The position numbers were made by a program, and so were the translations under genes. Positions 1 through 8,541 of a stretch of DNA of 64,000 nt are shown in pieces. The DNA comes from an uncultured Massilia sp. GTDB lineage: Bacteria; Pseudomonadota; Gammaproteobacteria; Burkholderiales; Burkholderiaceae. Below the pieces are notes generated by a model. It ran no database searches. It was not told the origin of the DNA and saw only the letters and a list, made by a program, of their open reading frames with translations. The DNA lies in assembly GCA_946886065.1 (NCBI GenBank), contig CAMPHU010000002.1:5008-69007 (forward strand). Reading direction: 5' to 3'. Position 1 is the stretch's first letter. Each line of letters begins with the position of its first letter.

Positions 1-302
1 TCCAGGCGGAAGTTGGTCGACTGCACCAGCACCACCAGGTCCTTCGCCTGCATGCTGCGGAAAGCTTCCAGCACCGCCTCCGGCGTCACGCTGTCGAAGT
101 CGATGAAGCGGGCGTCCGGCAGGTTGCGGCGGTAGGCTTCGAGCAGGGCGCGCGACAGGCCGGTGCGGGTGTCGAAGACGACCAGGGCGGCGTGGCCGGG
201 GCCGTGTTCGACGGCGATCGAGAGCAGGTCGGCCAGGTGCGCGCAGGCGGCGTCGGCGGCGTGCGGGGGCAGGTCGCCGGAGGAGGGCAGGTCGGAAAGC
301 AT
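1..302 (-). CDS. N-terminal fragment of an unrecognised protein
   Basis: The reading frame opens with ATG at 302 on the minus strand and runs off the left edge after about 100 codons without a stop. The visible part is soluble, with an alternating hydrophobic pattern (ALVVFDTRTGLSRALLEAY, then LVVLVQSTNFRL), which suggests an alpha/beta fold. No signal peptide or membrane segment is visible. There is no clear Shine-Dalgarno sequence before the ATG. A TATAAT lies on the minus strand at 340-345, 38 bases upstream, and could be its -10 box. The gene is divergent from the tubulin-like operon. I do not recognise the family, and the catalytic part, if there is one, lies outside the window. Confidence 0.6.
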   Translation of the reverse strand, partial: MLSDLPSSGDLPPHAADAACAHLADLLSIAVEHGPGHAALVVFDTRTGLSRALLEAYRRNLPDARFIDFDSVTPEAVLEAFRSMQAKDLVVLVQSTNFRL

Positions 303-523
303 GGGGAGAGTCGGCAAGCCAGGGAGTATCCAGCCCGTCATTATACGGTTTCGGCCCGGAAGTTCCGCTGAACGGCCCGCTATTTGATCCCGGCAGTATC
401 ACTGCATGCTACCCCGTGAACGGCGCGCCGCGCGGCAGGTGGCGGCGCTATGATTTGATCAACAACAACGGCCTCGACAGGCTTTGTTTCGGCAAATCAC
501 ATGGCATGCGAACGGGAGTGGAA

Positions 524-2014
524 GTGGCTTACCGATGGGAAACGCCTGCCAGCATCTGGCAGGAAGACGAGAAGAATGGGCAGTTCGAACTGCTGGCCAC
601 CGAGGGCCTGGGACGCATCGACTGGCAGTCCCATGCAGGCGCGCGCCTGCCGGACGTCGCGCGCCTGCTCGGCGCCTCGCTGCCGGCGGGCTGCGGCTGT
701 GCGCCCATCTATCCCGAAGGCTTCGCCCATTGCCCGCATTGCGGCCGGCCTTTGCAGCGCCTGAATGGCCAGCCTGCGCGCCAGCCCGGCTGGTGGGGGC
801 CGGGCGCGGACCAGTCGCTGCCGCGCCATGTGCCGCATGGCTTGCCGGTCACCTCCCTGGCGCTGGGCGACAGCCTGGAAGAGCGGCCCGCCGCGCCGCA
901 GGTGGGCCGGGCCGAGCGCGGCATGCCGGCGCCGCCCAATGCATGGTGCGTGTTTGCCGCCGCCGCTTATGGCTTTCCCGAGCAGCGCCTGCTGGCGCTG
1001 GCGCCTGCCCGCGGCGTGCTGCAATACTGGGACCCGCTGGCCCAGTTGTGGCACGTGCTGGCGCCCGAGGACGGCGCCGGCAGCCTGGCCTTCACGGCAT
1101 CGGCATATGCATGGCTGCCCGCCGAGGGCGGCGACGGGGGCAGGCGCGGCGAAGTGGGGCTGGTCCCGACCGCCGCCGGCCTGCAGCGCCTGTGGATCAA
1201 CCCGCTGAGCGAAACCTACCGCCTCGAACCGGTACTCGACGCGCCGGTGCTGGCCGCGCCCGGCATCATGCGCCGCCACCTGGCCTGCCTGGTCGGCGCG
1301 CCGGGCAATGTGCACCTGTGGAGCGCCCGCACCGACCTGGGCGAGGCGCAGCAATATGCCTGCCCCGATCTGCCGGCGGCCGGCTGGTCGCGCCCCTTCG
1401 GCTACGACGGCCGCCTGTGCTGGCTGCACGAAGCGGGGCAGCTCGCCTGGCGCCCCGGCGACGCGCCGCAATTCCTGCCCTGGCCGCCGGAATGGCAGCC
1501 GCGCCTGGCCTTCGGCGGGCCGACCCAGAGCCGCGACGGGCGCCTGTGGCATATCGGCCATGACGGCCAGGGCTATTCCTTCCTCGAACTGGGTGCGGAG
1601 CAGCCGGAGCGGGTCGGCATCGACGGCGCGCGCCTCGGCTTCGCCAACTTCCTGTTCCGCCGCGGCCATCCGGTGGTGGACGAGCCATGGTCGGCCGAGC
1701 ACGTCGAAGACCAGGGCCAGGACGATACGCTCGTGGTGCCGCTGCTGCGCAGCTTCAACAACAACCGCAGCCAGCCGAGCGGACTGGTGCTGCGCCTGCA
1801 CAAGTACACCGGCCGCGCCGAAGACGCCCTGGAGGACCGTGTGATCCAGCGCGTGACGGTCGAATGGATCGGCCGCCGCAACGTGATCCTGGACGAGATC
1901 GCGCGCCTGGCGCGGCCGCTAGCCTGCGTGCCGCTGGTCTACGACAACTGCCTGTGGCTGCACCATCCCGACTGGAACCAGATGCGCGGCTGGCGGCTGG
2001 ACGAGCTCGCGTGA
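524..2014 (+). CDS. zinc-ribbon protein, first gene of tubulin-like operon
   Basis: This 496-residue soluble protein has no known function that I recognise. Near the N terminus CGC and, about 15 residues later, CPHCGRPL form a four-cysteine zinc ribbon. The remainder is rich in Trp and Gly, with recurring short blocks (LQYWDPLAQLWHVL, LQRLWINPLSETYRL, GRLCWLHEAGQLAW, GRLWHIGHDGQGY) that look like blades of a beta-propeller; that fold is my inference. I chose GTG at 524 because GGGAG sits five bases upstream. An in-frame ATG at 506 and a GTG at 416 lack a ribosome site but cannot be excluded. Its stop overlaps the start of the next gene by one base (TGATG), so translation is probably coupled. 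It contains no GTPase or kinase motif. Confidence 0.8.
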   Translation: MAYRWETPASIWQEDEKNGQFELLATEGLGRIDWQSHAGARLPDVARLLGASLPAGCGCAPIYPEGFAHCPHCGRPLQRLNGQPARQPGWWGPGADQSLPRHVPHGLPVTSLALGDSLEERPAAPQVGRAERGMPAPPNAWCVFAAAAYGFPEQRLLALAPARGVLQYWDPLAQLWHVLAPEDGAGSLAFTASAYAWLPAEGGDGGRRGEVGLVPTAAGLQRLWINPLSETYRLEPVLDAPVLAAPGIMRRHLACLVGAPGNVHLWSARTDLGEAQQYACPDLPAAGWSRPFGYDGRLCWLHEAGQLAWRPGDAPQFLPWPPEWQPRLAFGGPTQSRDGRLWHIGHDGQGYSFLELGAEQPERVGIDGARLGFANFLFRRGHPVVDEPWSAEHVEDQGQDDTLVVPLLRSFNNNRSQPSGLVLRLHKYTGRAEDALEDRVIQRVTVEWIGRRNVILDEIARLARPLACVPLVYDNCLWLHHPDWNQMRGWRLDELA

Positions 2015-3534
2015 TGAGGACGCCATTCCCCACGCGGTTGCCGAAGCTCGCGCGCATGCTGCCCGCGGCCGCCCTGGCGATCTTCCTGGCCGGCTTTCCC
2101 GCCTGGGCCTTCGCCATCCCGCACGTCTTCCTGGTCCAGAATTCCGGCTGGATGGAACCTTTCTACAGCGACCCGCAATCGCAGTTCAAGCCCTTGGTGG
2201 GCGCGCTGGCGGGCAGCGTGGTGCAGCCGGGCGAGGCGGTGGTGCTGGCCGCCTTCAACCAGTCGCTGCCGGGCGCGCCTTCGCCGCGGGCGCTGCTGTC
2301 GTTCAAGGCGGGCCAGGACTCCGCGCAAAGAATCACGCAGGCCCTGCGCGGCCTCGATACCGCGCGCAAGCCGGGCAGCCGCGCGCTGGCCGACACCGAC
2401 CTGGGCGAAGCGGTGCAGGCCGCCCTCAGCCAGGCGCTGGGCGGCAAGCCGGGCATCGTCTGGCTGTTCACCAACAACCGCAACAGCCCCAACAACGACC
2501 AGGCCACGGCGGCGCGCAACCGCGAGTTCTACCAGCTGATCCACGGCGGCGCGGCGATCGCCAAGGCGCTCGCCTTCCCGCTGCGCATGCCGGTCAAGGG
2601 CGAGCATTACAGCGCCAACGGCCTGATGGTGTACGCCTTCGCCGCCGGCGCCGAAGGGAGCAGGGCGCTCGACGCGCTGCTGGCCGCCGGGCGCGTCGAG
2701 CGCGTGATCACCGAACCGCCCGCGCGCCTCAAGCCGCTCGACCGCGACACGGTGCGCCTGGCCCCGCGCAAGGTGGAGAACGCGGCGGGCGTGCGCTTCG
2801 CCACCGCGCCCAACGGCGTGCTGCGCGCCGACGTGGCGCCGGACGCGCGCCAGCCCACGGCGCGCATCGAATGGAATCTCGAGAACACGATGTATCCGTA
2901 CACGATTTCCTCGGCCACCTTGAGCGCGCGTTCCGTGCTGGGCGGCGAGGACCGCCCGATCACGCTCGCCGGCAGCCGCGTGAGCGCGCTGGCGCCGGGC
3001 AGGCCGGCCCCGCTGGGCTCGACCATGACCCTGCCGGTGGCGCAGATCCCCGACAAATGGTCGCTCGAGGCCATGAAGTCGGCCGGCTCGGCCTATGTGC
3101 TGCCCGGGACCATCCAGCTGCACCTGGCGAACCAGAAGCTGGAGCTGTCGCAAGCCTTCCGCCAGCGCATGGCGGACCTGTTCCCGGGCGACCCGCTGCC
3201 GGACATCTTCATTCCGCCCGCGCGCGTGCAGGCCTCGACCGCCGTGCTGCCGGTCGAGGTGCGCGTGCACTATGGCATGGGGCCGCTGCTCGCCCTGGGC
3301 GGCGCGGGGCTGGCGCTGCTGGCGGCGGCGGGCGCCGCGGCCTACGCCTACGCCCGTCCGCGCCTCGCCCACGTCACCGTGGAGGACGAGCTGCGCACCA
3401 TGCGCGCGCGGCCGGGCACCACGCAGCCGATCTACGACAAGGCCGGGCAGCAGGTCGCCCAGCTCAAGACCACCCTGTTCGGCCACCAGCTGCTGGACCT
3501 GCGCGAAGGCGCGCAGGTCAGGCTCGGCCGCTAA
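2014..3534 (+). CDS. exported, membrane-anchored protein with degenerate VWA-like domain
   Basis: The protein has 506 residues. A signal peptide spans about 1-34, with probable cleavage at AWAFA|IP. A von Willebrand A-like fold begins with VFLVQNSGWM (38-47), which aligns with the usual DxSxS metal site. Here the residues are Q42, S44 and W46, and the usual later Asp is replaced in LFTNN (151-155); only the TDLGEA loop near T128 looks normal. The metal-ion site is therefore probably lost. A single transmembrane helix follows at about 422-445, then a cytoplasmic tail of about 60 residues. The likely topology is a periplasmic VWA domain tethered to the inner membrane. The start is fixed by the TGATG overlap with the preceding gene. 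VWA partners are known for some FtsZ/tubulin-like families; the role here is inferred. Confidence 0.85.
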   Translation: MRTPFPTRLPKLARMLPAAALAIFLAGFPAWAFAIPHVFLVQNSGWMEPFYSDPQSQFKPLVGALAGSVVQPGEAVVLAAFNQSLPGAPSPRALLSFKAGQDSAQRITQALRGLDTARKPGSRALADTDLGEAVQAALSQALGGKPGIVWLFTNNRNSPNNDQATAARNREFYQLIHGGAAIAKALAFPLRMPVKGEHYSANGLMVYAFAAGAEGSRALDALLAAGRVERVITEPPARLKPLDRDTVRLAPRKVENAAGVRFATAPNGVLRADVAPDARQPTARIEWNLENTMYPYTISSATLSARSVLGGEDRPITLAGSRVSALAPGRPAPLGSTMTLPVAQIPDKWSLEAMKSAGSAYVLPGTIQLHLANQKLELSQAFRQRMADLFPGDPLPDIFIPPARVQASTAVLPVEVRVHYGMGPLLALGGAGLALLAAAGAAAYAYARPRLAHVTVEDELRTMRARPGTTQPIYDKAGQQVAQLKTTLFGHQLLDLREGAQVRLGR

Positions 3535-3546
3535 GACGAGAGGACC

Positions 3547-4005
3547 ATGATGCAAGGAACCCAGCCACCCGCCGCGCCGTCGCCCGCCGATCCCGGCTTC
3601 AAGCTGCCCGAGGAATCGGCCTCGCCGCAAGACACGCTGCCGCGGACCGCGCCGGACACGGCGGGCCGGCCGGTGGAGGTGGTGCCGGGCACGCAAGACA
3701 TGCCGCCGGCCACCGACACCTCGACGCGCGACCTGGCGATCGGCGCCGTGGTGTTCGTGATCCTGCTGGTGGTCTACTTCTTCGTGCGGAACGCCTTCGT
3801 GCACCACCTGGTGGTGCGGCGCGTGGCGCCCTCGTCGGCCGGCACGGCGGGCTGGCTGCTGTTCATCGGGCTGGGCTTCCTGTCCGCGGCGGCGGTGCTG
3901 GCCATCATCAACGCCAGCCGCTACCTGAGCTTCGGGGTCATGGGGCCGCTGGTCATCGTCGGGGTGGTGGCCCTGGTCGCGGCGCTGTTCACCGGCCGCC
4001 GCTAA
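3547..4005 (+). CDS. small three-helix membrane protein of tubulin-like operon
   Basis: This protein of 152 residues has a Pro-rich, disordered, probably cytoplasmic N terminus of about 60 residues, followed by three predicted membrane helices: LAIGAVVFVILLVVYFFV, a second starting AGWLLFIGLGF and a third containing VIVGVVALVAALF. It ends in GRR. AGAGGA lies six bases before the start; a second ATG follows immediately, so the start is uncertain by one codon. It sits 12 bases after the VWA-like gene and 36 before the tubulin-like gene in the same orientation. I recognise no family. Its place in the operon suggests a membrane anchor or adaptor for the neighbouring proteins. Confidence 0.82.
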   Translation: MMQGTQPPAAPSPADPGFKLPEESASPQDTLPRTAPDTAGRPVEVVPGTQDMPPATDTSTRDLAIGAVVFVILLVVYFFVRNAFVHHLVVRRVAPSSAGTAGWLLFIGLGFLSAAAVLAIINASRYLSFGVMGPLVIVGVVALVAALFTGRR

Positions 4006-4041
4006 GGCAGGCCGAATCAAGTACACGGAAAGAGAATCGAT

Positions 4042-7000
4042 ATGGCAGATTTCCCCAAACCCGGCAGCCTGGGCGCCAAGACCGAGCTCAAGGTCGACCT
4101 GCGGCCCACGCTGTTCATCGGCGCCGGCGGCACCGGCATGGAAGTGATGATGCGCATCCGCCGCCGCATCCTGTCGGCCGTGTGGAACCGCCACCATCCG
4201 ACCCGGGTGGAATCCATCGGCGACTTCCCGGTGGCGCGCTTCCTGCACTTCGACCTCGACAGCAATGCCGTGATCGACGAAGGCAAGTCGCAGCGCACCG
4301 ACCCCTGGTACGAGCTGGTGCGCCTGAGCGACGAGGAGCGCCTGGTCGAACCGCTCGACCTGCCGCAGTACCACGAGTCCGACGACAGCCTGGCGCGCTT
4401 CCCGCTGATCGAGAACTGGATGCCGCTGCGTCCCAAGAAGCTGCGTTCGCTGGGCATCGATCCGTCCAAGGGCGCGGGGCAGATCCGCGCGCTGGCGCGG
4501 CTGTACTTGTTCGACAAGTACCCGAAGCTGCGCGGCCGCATCAAGGGCGCGCTCAATTTCCTGAGCAGTAACGCGGGCATCGAGCGCAAGGAGAACTACC
4601 AGCGCCTCGGCCTGCAGGTCGACACCTCCAAGTTCCGCATCGTCGTCATCGCTTCCGCCGCCGGCGGCACCGGCGCCGGCAGCGCGATCGACCTGGGCTG
4701 GCTGTCCAAGGCCATCGCGCGCCAGGAAGTCTCGGACAGCCAGGTCGACCTGGTGCTGTTCATGCCCTCGGGCTACGCCAAGGCCAACAAGGAGCGCACC
4801 GAAGCCAATGCCTACGCCACCCTGATGGAGCTGGAGACGGCCATGCGCGACATGAACGCGCGCGTGCACTGGATGGAGCCGGACAGCATCGCGGGCACCG
4901 GCACGCCCTTCGACGACGTCTACTTCGTCGACACCGCCAACCTGGCCAACAAGGCCACCCTGGACGTCAAGGACGTGTACCAGATGGTGGCCGACACCCT
5001 GTTCGAGGACTTCGCCTCGGCCGATTTCGCCAACCGCAAGCGCTCGGTGGCGGTCAACCAGCAGCAGCACAAGCTCGGCCCCTACAACCCCAAGGTGCCC
5101 GAGGCGCGCTTCGGCGACATGCGCCTCTCGTATTCCAGGGTGTACTCGGCCTTCGGCCAGTCGGTGCTCGACACCCAGCAAAGCCTGGCCGAGGACATCC
5201 GCGCCTACGAGCTGGCCGGCTTGATGGTGAAGGCCTTCTTTGGACTGGTCAGTACCGACGGGACGGCTGCGCGGCGCGCCGGCGACCAGGAACGCGACAG
5301 CTTCATGCGCGAGCAGATGGACATGGCCGAGCGGCCCTTCGACGAATTCCCGGACTTCCGCAAGGGGACCGTGGACGTCACCGCCTTCCCCGAATACGCG
5401 CTCACCAATACCCTGCTGCTGGACCGCGACGGCCGCTCGCTGCTCGAGCGCGTCGAGAGCAAGGTCCAGCTCGAGATGGACCGCATCATGGCCTCCTACG
5501 AGATCCCGTTGTGGCGCGAGAAGGTGGCCGAGCTGCTGCCCAACCTGGAGCGCGACGCGATCCGCGAGGCCGGCGCCACCGCCGAGACCAGCGAGGACCG
5601 CATCAAGCGGCATACCGGCGAATTGCTGGGCCGCCTGAAGACCCGGGTGCGCGACCGCCTGTACGCCTTGCTCGACGACCGCAAGCAGGGCGGGCTGGAA
5701 TTCGTGCTTTCCCTGCTGGAGCAGGTCAAGGCGCGCCTGCTGCAGCGCGACCTGGCCAACGCCGAGCGCAACGGCCGCCGCTACCGCGACATCCGCGACG
5801 CGCTGCGCACCCGCCAGGTGGAGGAATCGCTGAACAACCTGTCGCAGGCGTCCGGGCGCATGTTCGGCAAGGAGGCCCAGGCGCGGGAAGTGATGAACCA
5901 CCTCAAGCGCGATATCGCCGACTACCTGCGCTTCCACCTGCTGGCGGTGTCCGCCGGGCAGTCGATCGAGGTCATGCGCGGCATGTCGGCCTGGCTGGGC
6001 GACCCGCAGAGCACCGACCAGCACGGGCAGGCGCAATGGAGCGGCATCGCCGGCGAATTCCAGGAAGGCCGGCGCCAGGTGCAGGCCATGCTGGCGGCCG
6101 CCGACCAGCGCATCAGCCAGCTGCGCGCCGACGCGCGCCAGGAGCACGCCACCTATATCAAGCTGGCGGCCGACACCACGCCGCCGCCGGTGCGCCTGAC
6201 GGGAGACGTGAGCGCCTGGAGCGAGGAAGTGCTGCTGGAGTTCGGCGGCTCGGCGCGCCTGTTCCCGCAGCTGGGCGACGAGCGCCTGCGCTCCGAGCTG
6301 CTGCTCAAGCTGTTCCGCCGCGCCCAGCTGCAGCTGTCCAGCCAGGAGCTGGAGCAGCCCGAACCGGTCGACCCGCTGCTGGAACGCCTGGGGGCGCTCA
6401 CCCCGCAGGAACGCCAGCGCATCTTCGGCGAATGGATCCGCAGCGCGATGCCCTGGGTGAACGCGCGCTTCTCGGCCGAGTTCACGCCCGCGGCCGACCA
6501 GTTCAAGTGCTTCATCGGGGTGGGCGACGTGGGCGCCTGGCGCAAGATGGAAGCGGAGCTGCGCGCGGCGGTGCCGACCGGGTACTTCCACGGCGACCTG
6601 GTCTCCATCGTCAACACCGGGTTCACTGGGCGCGCGGTGTGCTACATCGAGCTGTCGGGCTACCCGATGACGGTGCTGCGCGGCCTGCCGACCTGGCGCG
6701 CCTCCTACCAGATCGAGAACCCGAAGATCCCGACCCACCTGCATTTCGACGCCACCCGCTTCCGCCATCCGATCTCGCCCTCGATGGATGAGCTCAACCG
6801 CCTGGCGGACGACTACGAGTGGTACCTGCAGGCGATCGCGCTGGGCGTCATCCGGCGCAAGGCCGACCTCGGGGACCGCGAGGCGAGCTTCCAGCCGCGC
6901 GGGCAATACCTGTTCGAGGTCGAGCCGGGATCGGGCGAATGGCTCCAGATCGGCAACGAGTACGCGATCCGTTCCAACGGCCTGCCGTCCTACTACCGCG

Positions 7001-7662
7001 AACAGGTGATCGCCGCCGTGCAGGCGCGCCTGGCCGGCATGGGGCCGCACCAGCTGGCCCTGCTGGCGGCCCTGATGCGCCACTACCAGCTGCGCGTGTA
7101 CGAGCCGCGCCTCGAAGTCGACGAGACCGGCGCCCAGCTGCCGTCGCCCTCGCTGCCCAACATCACCGCGCGCCGGCTGTACGACCAGTGGATCCGGCGC
7201 GCGGCCAACGCCGACCCCGGCCTGTCCCCCAGCCAGATCGAAACCGCGCTGTCCGGCATCGCGCAGTGGACCGAGACCGTGCCCGGTTCGGCCGGCGATG
7301 CCTACAGCTGGGAAGTCGAGCGGCCGGTGGACAAGCGCGTGATCCTGCCTGATTACCTGGCCAGCGACGACCGGGCCGCCGAGGTCCTGCAGCGCAAGGC
7401 CCGGGCGCCGTCGATGCCCGCCCCGGCAGGCCTCAACCGCTACAAGCTGTTCCTGCAGGGTGCGCAGCGCGGCCCCTATACGCAGGACGAGCTGGCCCAG
7501 ATGGCGGCGCGCGGCGAGATCGAGGCCGGCACGCGGGTGTGGGACATGCGCTGGAACCCGAAACTGGACAAGTGGAGCACGGTCGGCGCGCTGCCGGAGC
7601 TGGCGCCGCTGCTGGGCGCCGCGATCCCCGATCCGGACGACGGCGTTCCCGATCCGGAGTAA
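4042..7662 (+). CDS. tubulin/FtsZ-superfamily protein with C-terminal GYF_2-like domain
   Basis: This soluble protein has 1206 residues. The N-terminal part has the nucleotide-binding features of the tubulin/FtsZ superfamily: a Rossmann-like opening LFIGAGGTGMEV (GAGGTG at 27-32) and the diagnostic tubulin G-box GGTGAGS at 208-214, after the strand IVVIASAA. An acidic stretch FEDFASADF (321-329) could correspond to the catalytic T7 loop. This matches the large, poorly characterised Tubulin_2-type proteins rather than FtsZ (about 400 residues). The middle is largely helical. Residues about 1131-1190 (RGPYTQDELAQMAARGEI, then RVWDMRWNPKLDKW) resemble a GYF_2 domain, which usually binds partners. 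The ribosome site AAAGAGA precedes the ATG. It probably binds GTP and may polymerise at the membrane with the co-encoded membrane proteins; the function is unproven. Confidence 0.88.
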   Translation: MADFPKPGSLGAKTELKVDLRPTLFIGAGGTGMEVMMRIRRRILSAVWNRHHPTRVESIGDFPVARFLHFDLDSNAVIDEGKSQRTDPWYELVRLSDEERLVEPLDLPQYHESDDSLARFPLIENWMPLRPKKLRSLGIDPSKGAGQIRALARLYLFDKYPKLRGRIKGALNFLSSNAGIERKENYQRLGLQVDTSKFRIVVIASAAGGTGAGSAIDLGWLSKAIARQEVSDSQVDLVLFMPSGYAKANKERTEANAYATLMELETAMRDMNARVHWMEPDSIAGTGTPFDDVYFVDTANLANKATLDVKDVYQMVADTLFEDFASADFANRKRSVAVNQQQHKLGPYNPKVPEARFGDMRLSYSRVYSAFGQSVLDTQQSLAEDIRAYELAGLMVKAFFGLVSTDGTAARRAGDQERDSFMREQMDMAERPFDEFPDFRKGTVDVTAFPEYALTNTLLLDRDGRSLLERVESKVQLEMDRIMASYEIPLWREKVAELLPNLERDAIREAGATAETSEDRIKRHTGELLGRLKTRVRDRLYALLDDRKQGGLEFVLSLLEQVKARLLQRDLANAERNGRRYRDIRDALRTRQVEESLNNLSQASGRMFGKEAQAREVMNHLKRDIADYLRFHLLAVSAGQSIEVMRGMSAWLGDPQSTDQHGQAQWSGIAGEFQEGRRQVQAMLAAADQRISQLRADARQEHATYIKLAADTTPPPVRLTGDVSAWSEEVLLEFGGSARLFPQLGDERLRSELLLKLFRRAQLQLSSQELEQPEPVDPLLERLGALTPQERQRIFGEWIRSAMPWVNARFSAEFTPAADQFKCFIGVGDVGAWRKMEAELRAAVPTGYFHGDLVSIVNTGFTGRAVCYIELSGYPMTVLRGLPTWRASYQIENPKIPTHLHFDATRFRHPISPSMDELNRLADDYEWYLQAIALGVIRRKADLGDREASFQPRGQYLFEVEPGSGEWLQIGNEYAIRSNGLPSYYREQVIAAVQARLAGMGPHQLALLAALMRHYQLRVYEPRLEVDETGAQLPSPSLPNITARRLYDQWIRRAANADPGLSPSQIETALSGIAQWTETVPGSAGDAYSWEVERPVDKRVILPDYLASDDRAAEVLQRKARAPSMPAPAGLNRYKLFLQGAQRGPYTQDELAQMAARGEIEAGTRVWDMRWNPKLDKWSTVGALPELAPLLGAAIPDPDDGVPDPE

Positions 7663-7671
7663 AAGGACCGC

Positions 7672-8469
7672 ATGGCTCAGAACGAAGCGATCTACCGATG
7701 CATCAACGCCGCTTGCGGCCGGAGCTTTCCACGCGCCGTGAATTTTTGCCCGTGGTGCGGAACGGCCCAGCGCGCGGCGCCTGCACCTGTGCCGCAGCCG
7801 GGCAGGGCGGCATGGGAGGGCATGGCTGCGGCCACGGCAGCCGCGCCGCCTCCTCAGCCTCCGCCACCACCTCCACGGCCGCCATCGCCCGCATCGCTAC
7901 CTCCCGCCGCTGCGCCTTCCGCACCGGCGCCGCAGGCGGCTCCTGCACCGTCCGCGAAGAGCAGCCTGGGCGCCAGGGCCGCGGGCGGCGCAGCGCCCGG
8001 CGCCAAGCCGCCCGGGCGCCGGCCCGTGCGCCTGCGCTGGTGGGCGCTCGCCCTCGGCCTGCTGTGGCTGGCCTGGCTGGTGGCCAATCCCTCCAAGGCC
8101 CTGATCGAGCGCCGTATGGACAAGGCCGTGAGCCTGGCCAAGGAATGCAAGGCGGGCGAGGCCCAGGACGAGCTGATCGCGCTGCGCGAGACGCGGGCGA
8201 CGGCCGAGCAGCTGACCCAGGTGCAGCGGCGCCTGAACGACGCGGCCAAGGCCTGCACCCGCGCCGAGCAGCGCCGCGAGGCCTGGTTCGAGACGCGCGG
8301 GGCGGTGCAGAAGCTGATCAAGGCCGATGACTACGACAAGGCGCGCCTGCGCCTGGCGGCGTTCACGCGGCGCTGGGGCGAGGACGCGGAGACGCGGGCG
8401 CTGAAACAGCGCATCGACGAGGGCAGGCGCGAGCATCCGCTGGCCGACCCCTCGCGCGGCGGGCAATGA
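7672..8469 (+). CDS. zinc-ribbon, single-pass membrane protein of tubulin-like operon
   Basis: This 265-residue protein begins with a zinc ribbon (C10, C15, C26, C29). A long Pro/Ala-rich linker follows (about 45-110), then one membrane helix near 120-140 (WWALALGLLWLAWLV). The C-terminal part has about 120 charged residues and is predicted to be helical, resembling short TPR-like or coiled segments. With the zinc ribbon in the cytoplasm the C terminus would be periplasmic. AAAGGA lies four bases before the ATG, and only nine bases separate it from the tubulin-like gene, so it is the last gene of that operon. I do not recognise a named family. Like the first gene, it pairs a zinc ribbon with an unknown domain. 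Confidence 0.85.
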   Translation: MAQNEAIYRCINAACGRSFPRAVNFCPWCGTAQRAAPAPVPQPGRAAWEGMAAATAAAPPPQPPPPPPRPPSPASLPPAAAPSAPAPQAAPAPSAKSSLGARAAGGAAPGAKPPGRRPVRLRWWALALGLLWLAWLVANPSKALIERRMDKAVSLAKECKAGEAQDELIALRETRATAEQLTQVQRRLNDAAKACTRAEQRREAWFETRGAVQKLIKADDYDKARLRLAAFTRRWGEDAETRALKQRIDEGRREHPLADPSRGGQ

Positions 8470-8541
8470 GCGGCTGTAGCGTCAGCCGCCGGAACGGGCG
8501 CGGGTGTATGCTGGCGCCAGGATGACAGCAAGGAGACCGGG

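Noticed and set aside
2014..3534. Calling the exported protein a functional MIDAS VWA adhesin
   Set aside because: The metal-binding residues are replaced (Q42, W46, N154/N155).
1939..7083. 1714-codon open frame on the minus strand
   Set aside because: It lies exactly antisense to the VWA-like, three-helix and tubulin-like genes, shows the His/Gln/Arg-rich composition of a GC-rich shadow frame and has no recognisable domain.
4042..7662. Calling the tubulin-like gene ftsZ
   Set aside because: It is three times the length of FtsZ, lacks the dcw neighbourhood and has a GYF_2-like tail; only the nucleotide-loop motifs are shared.
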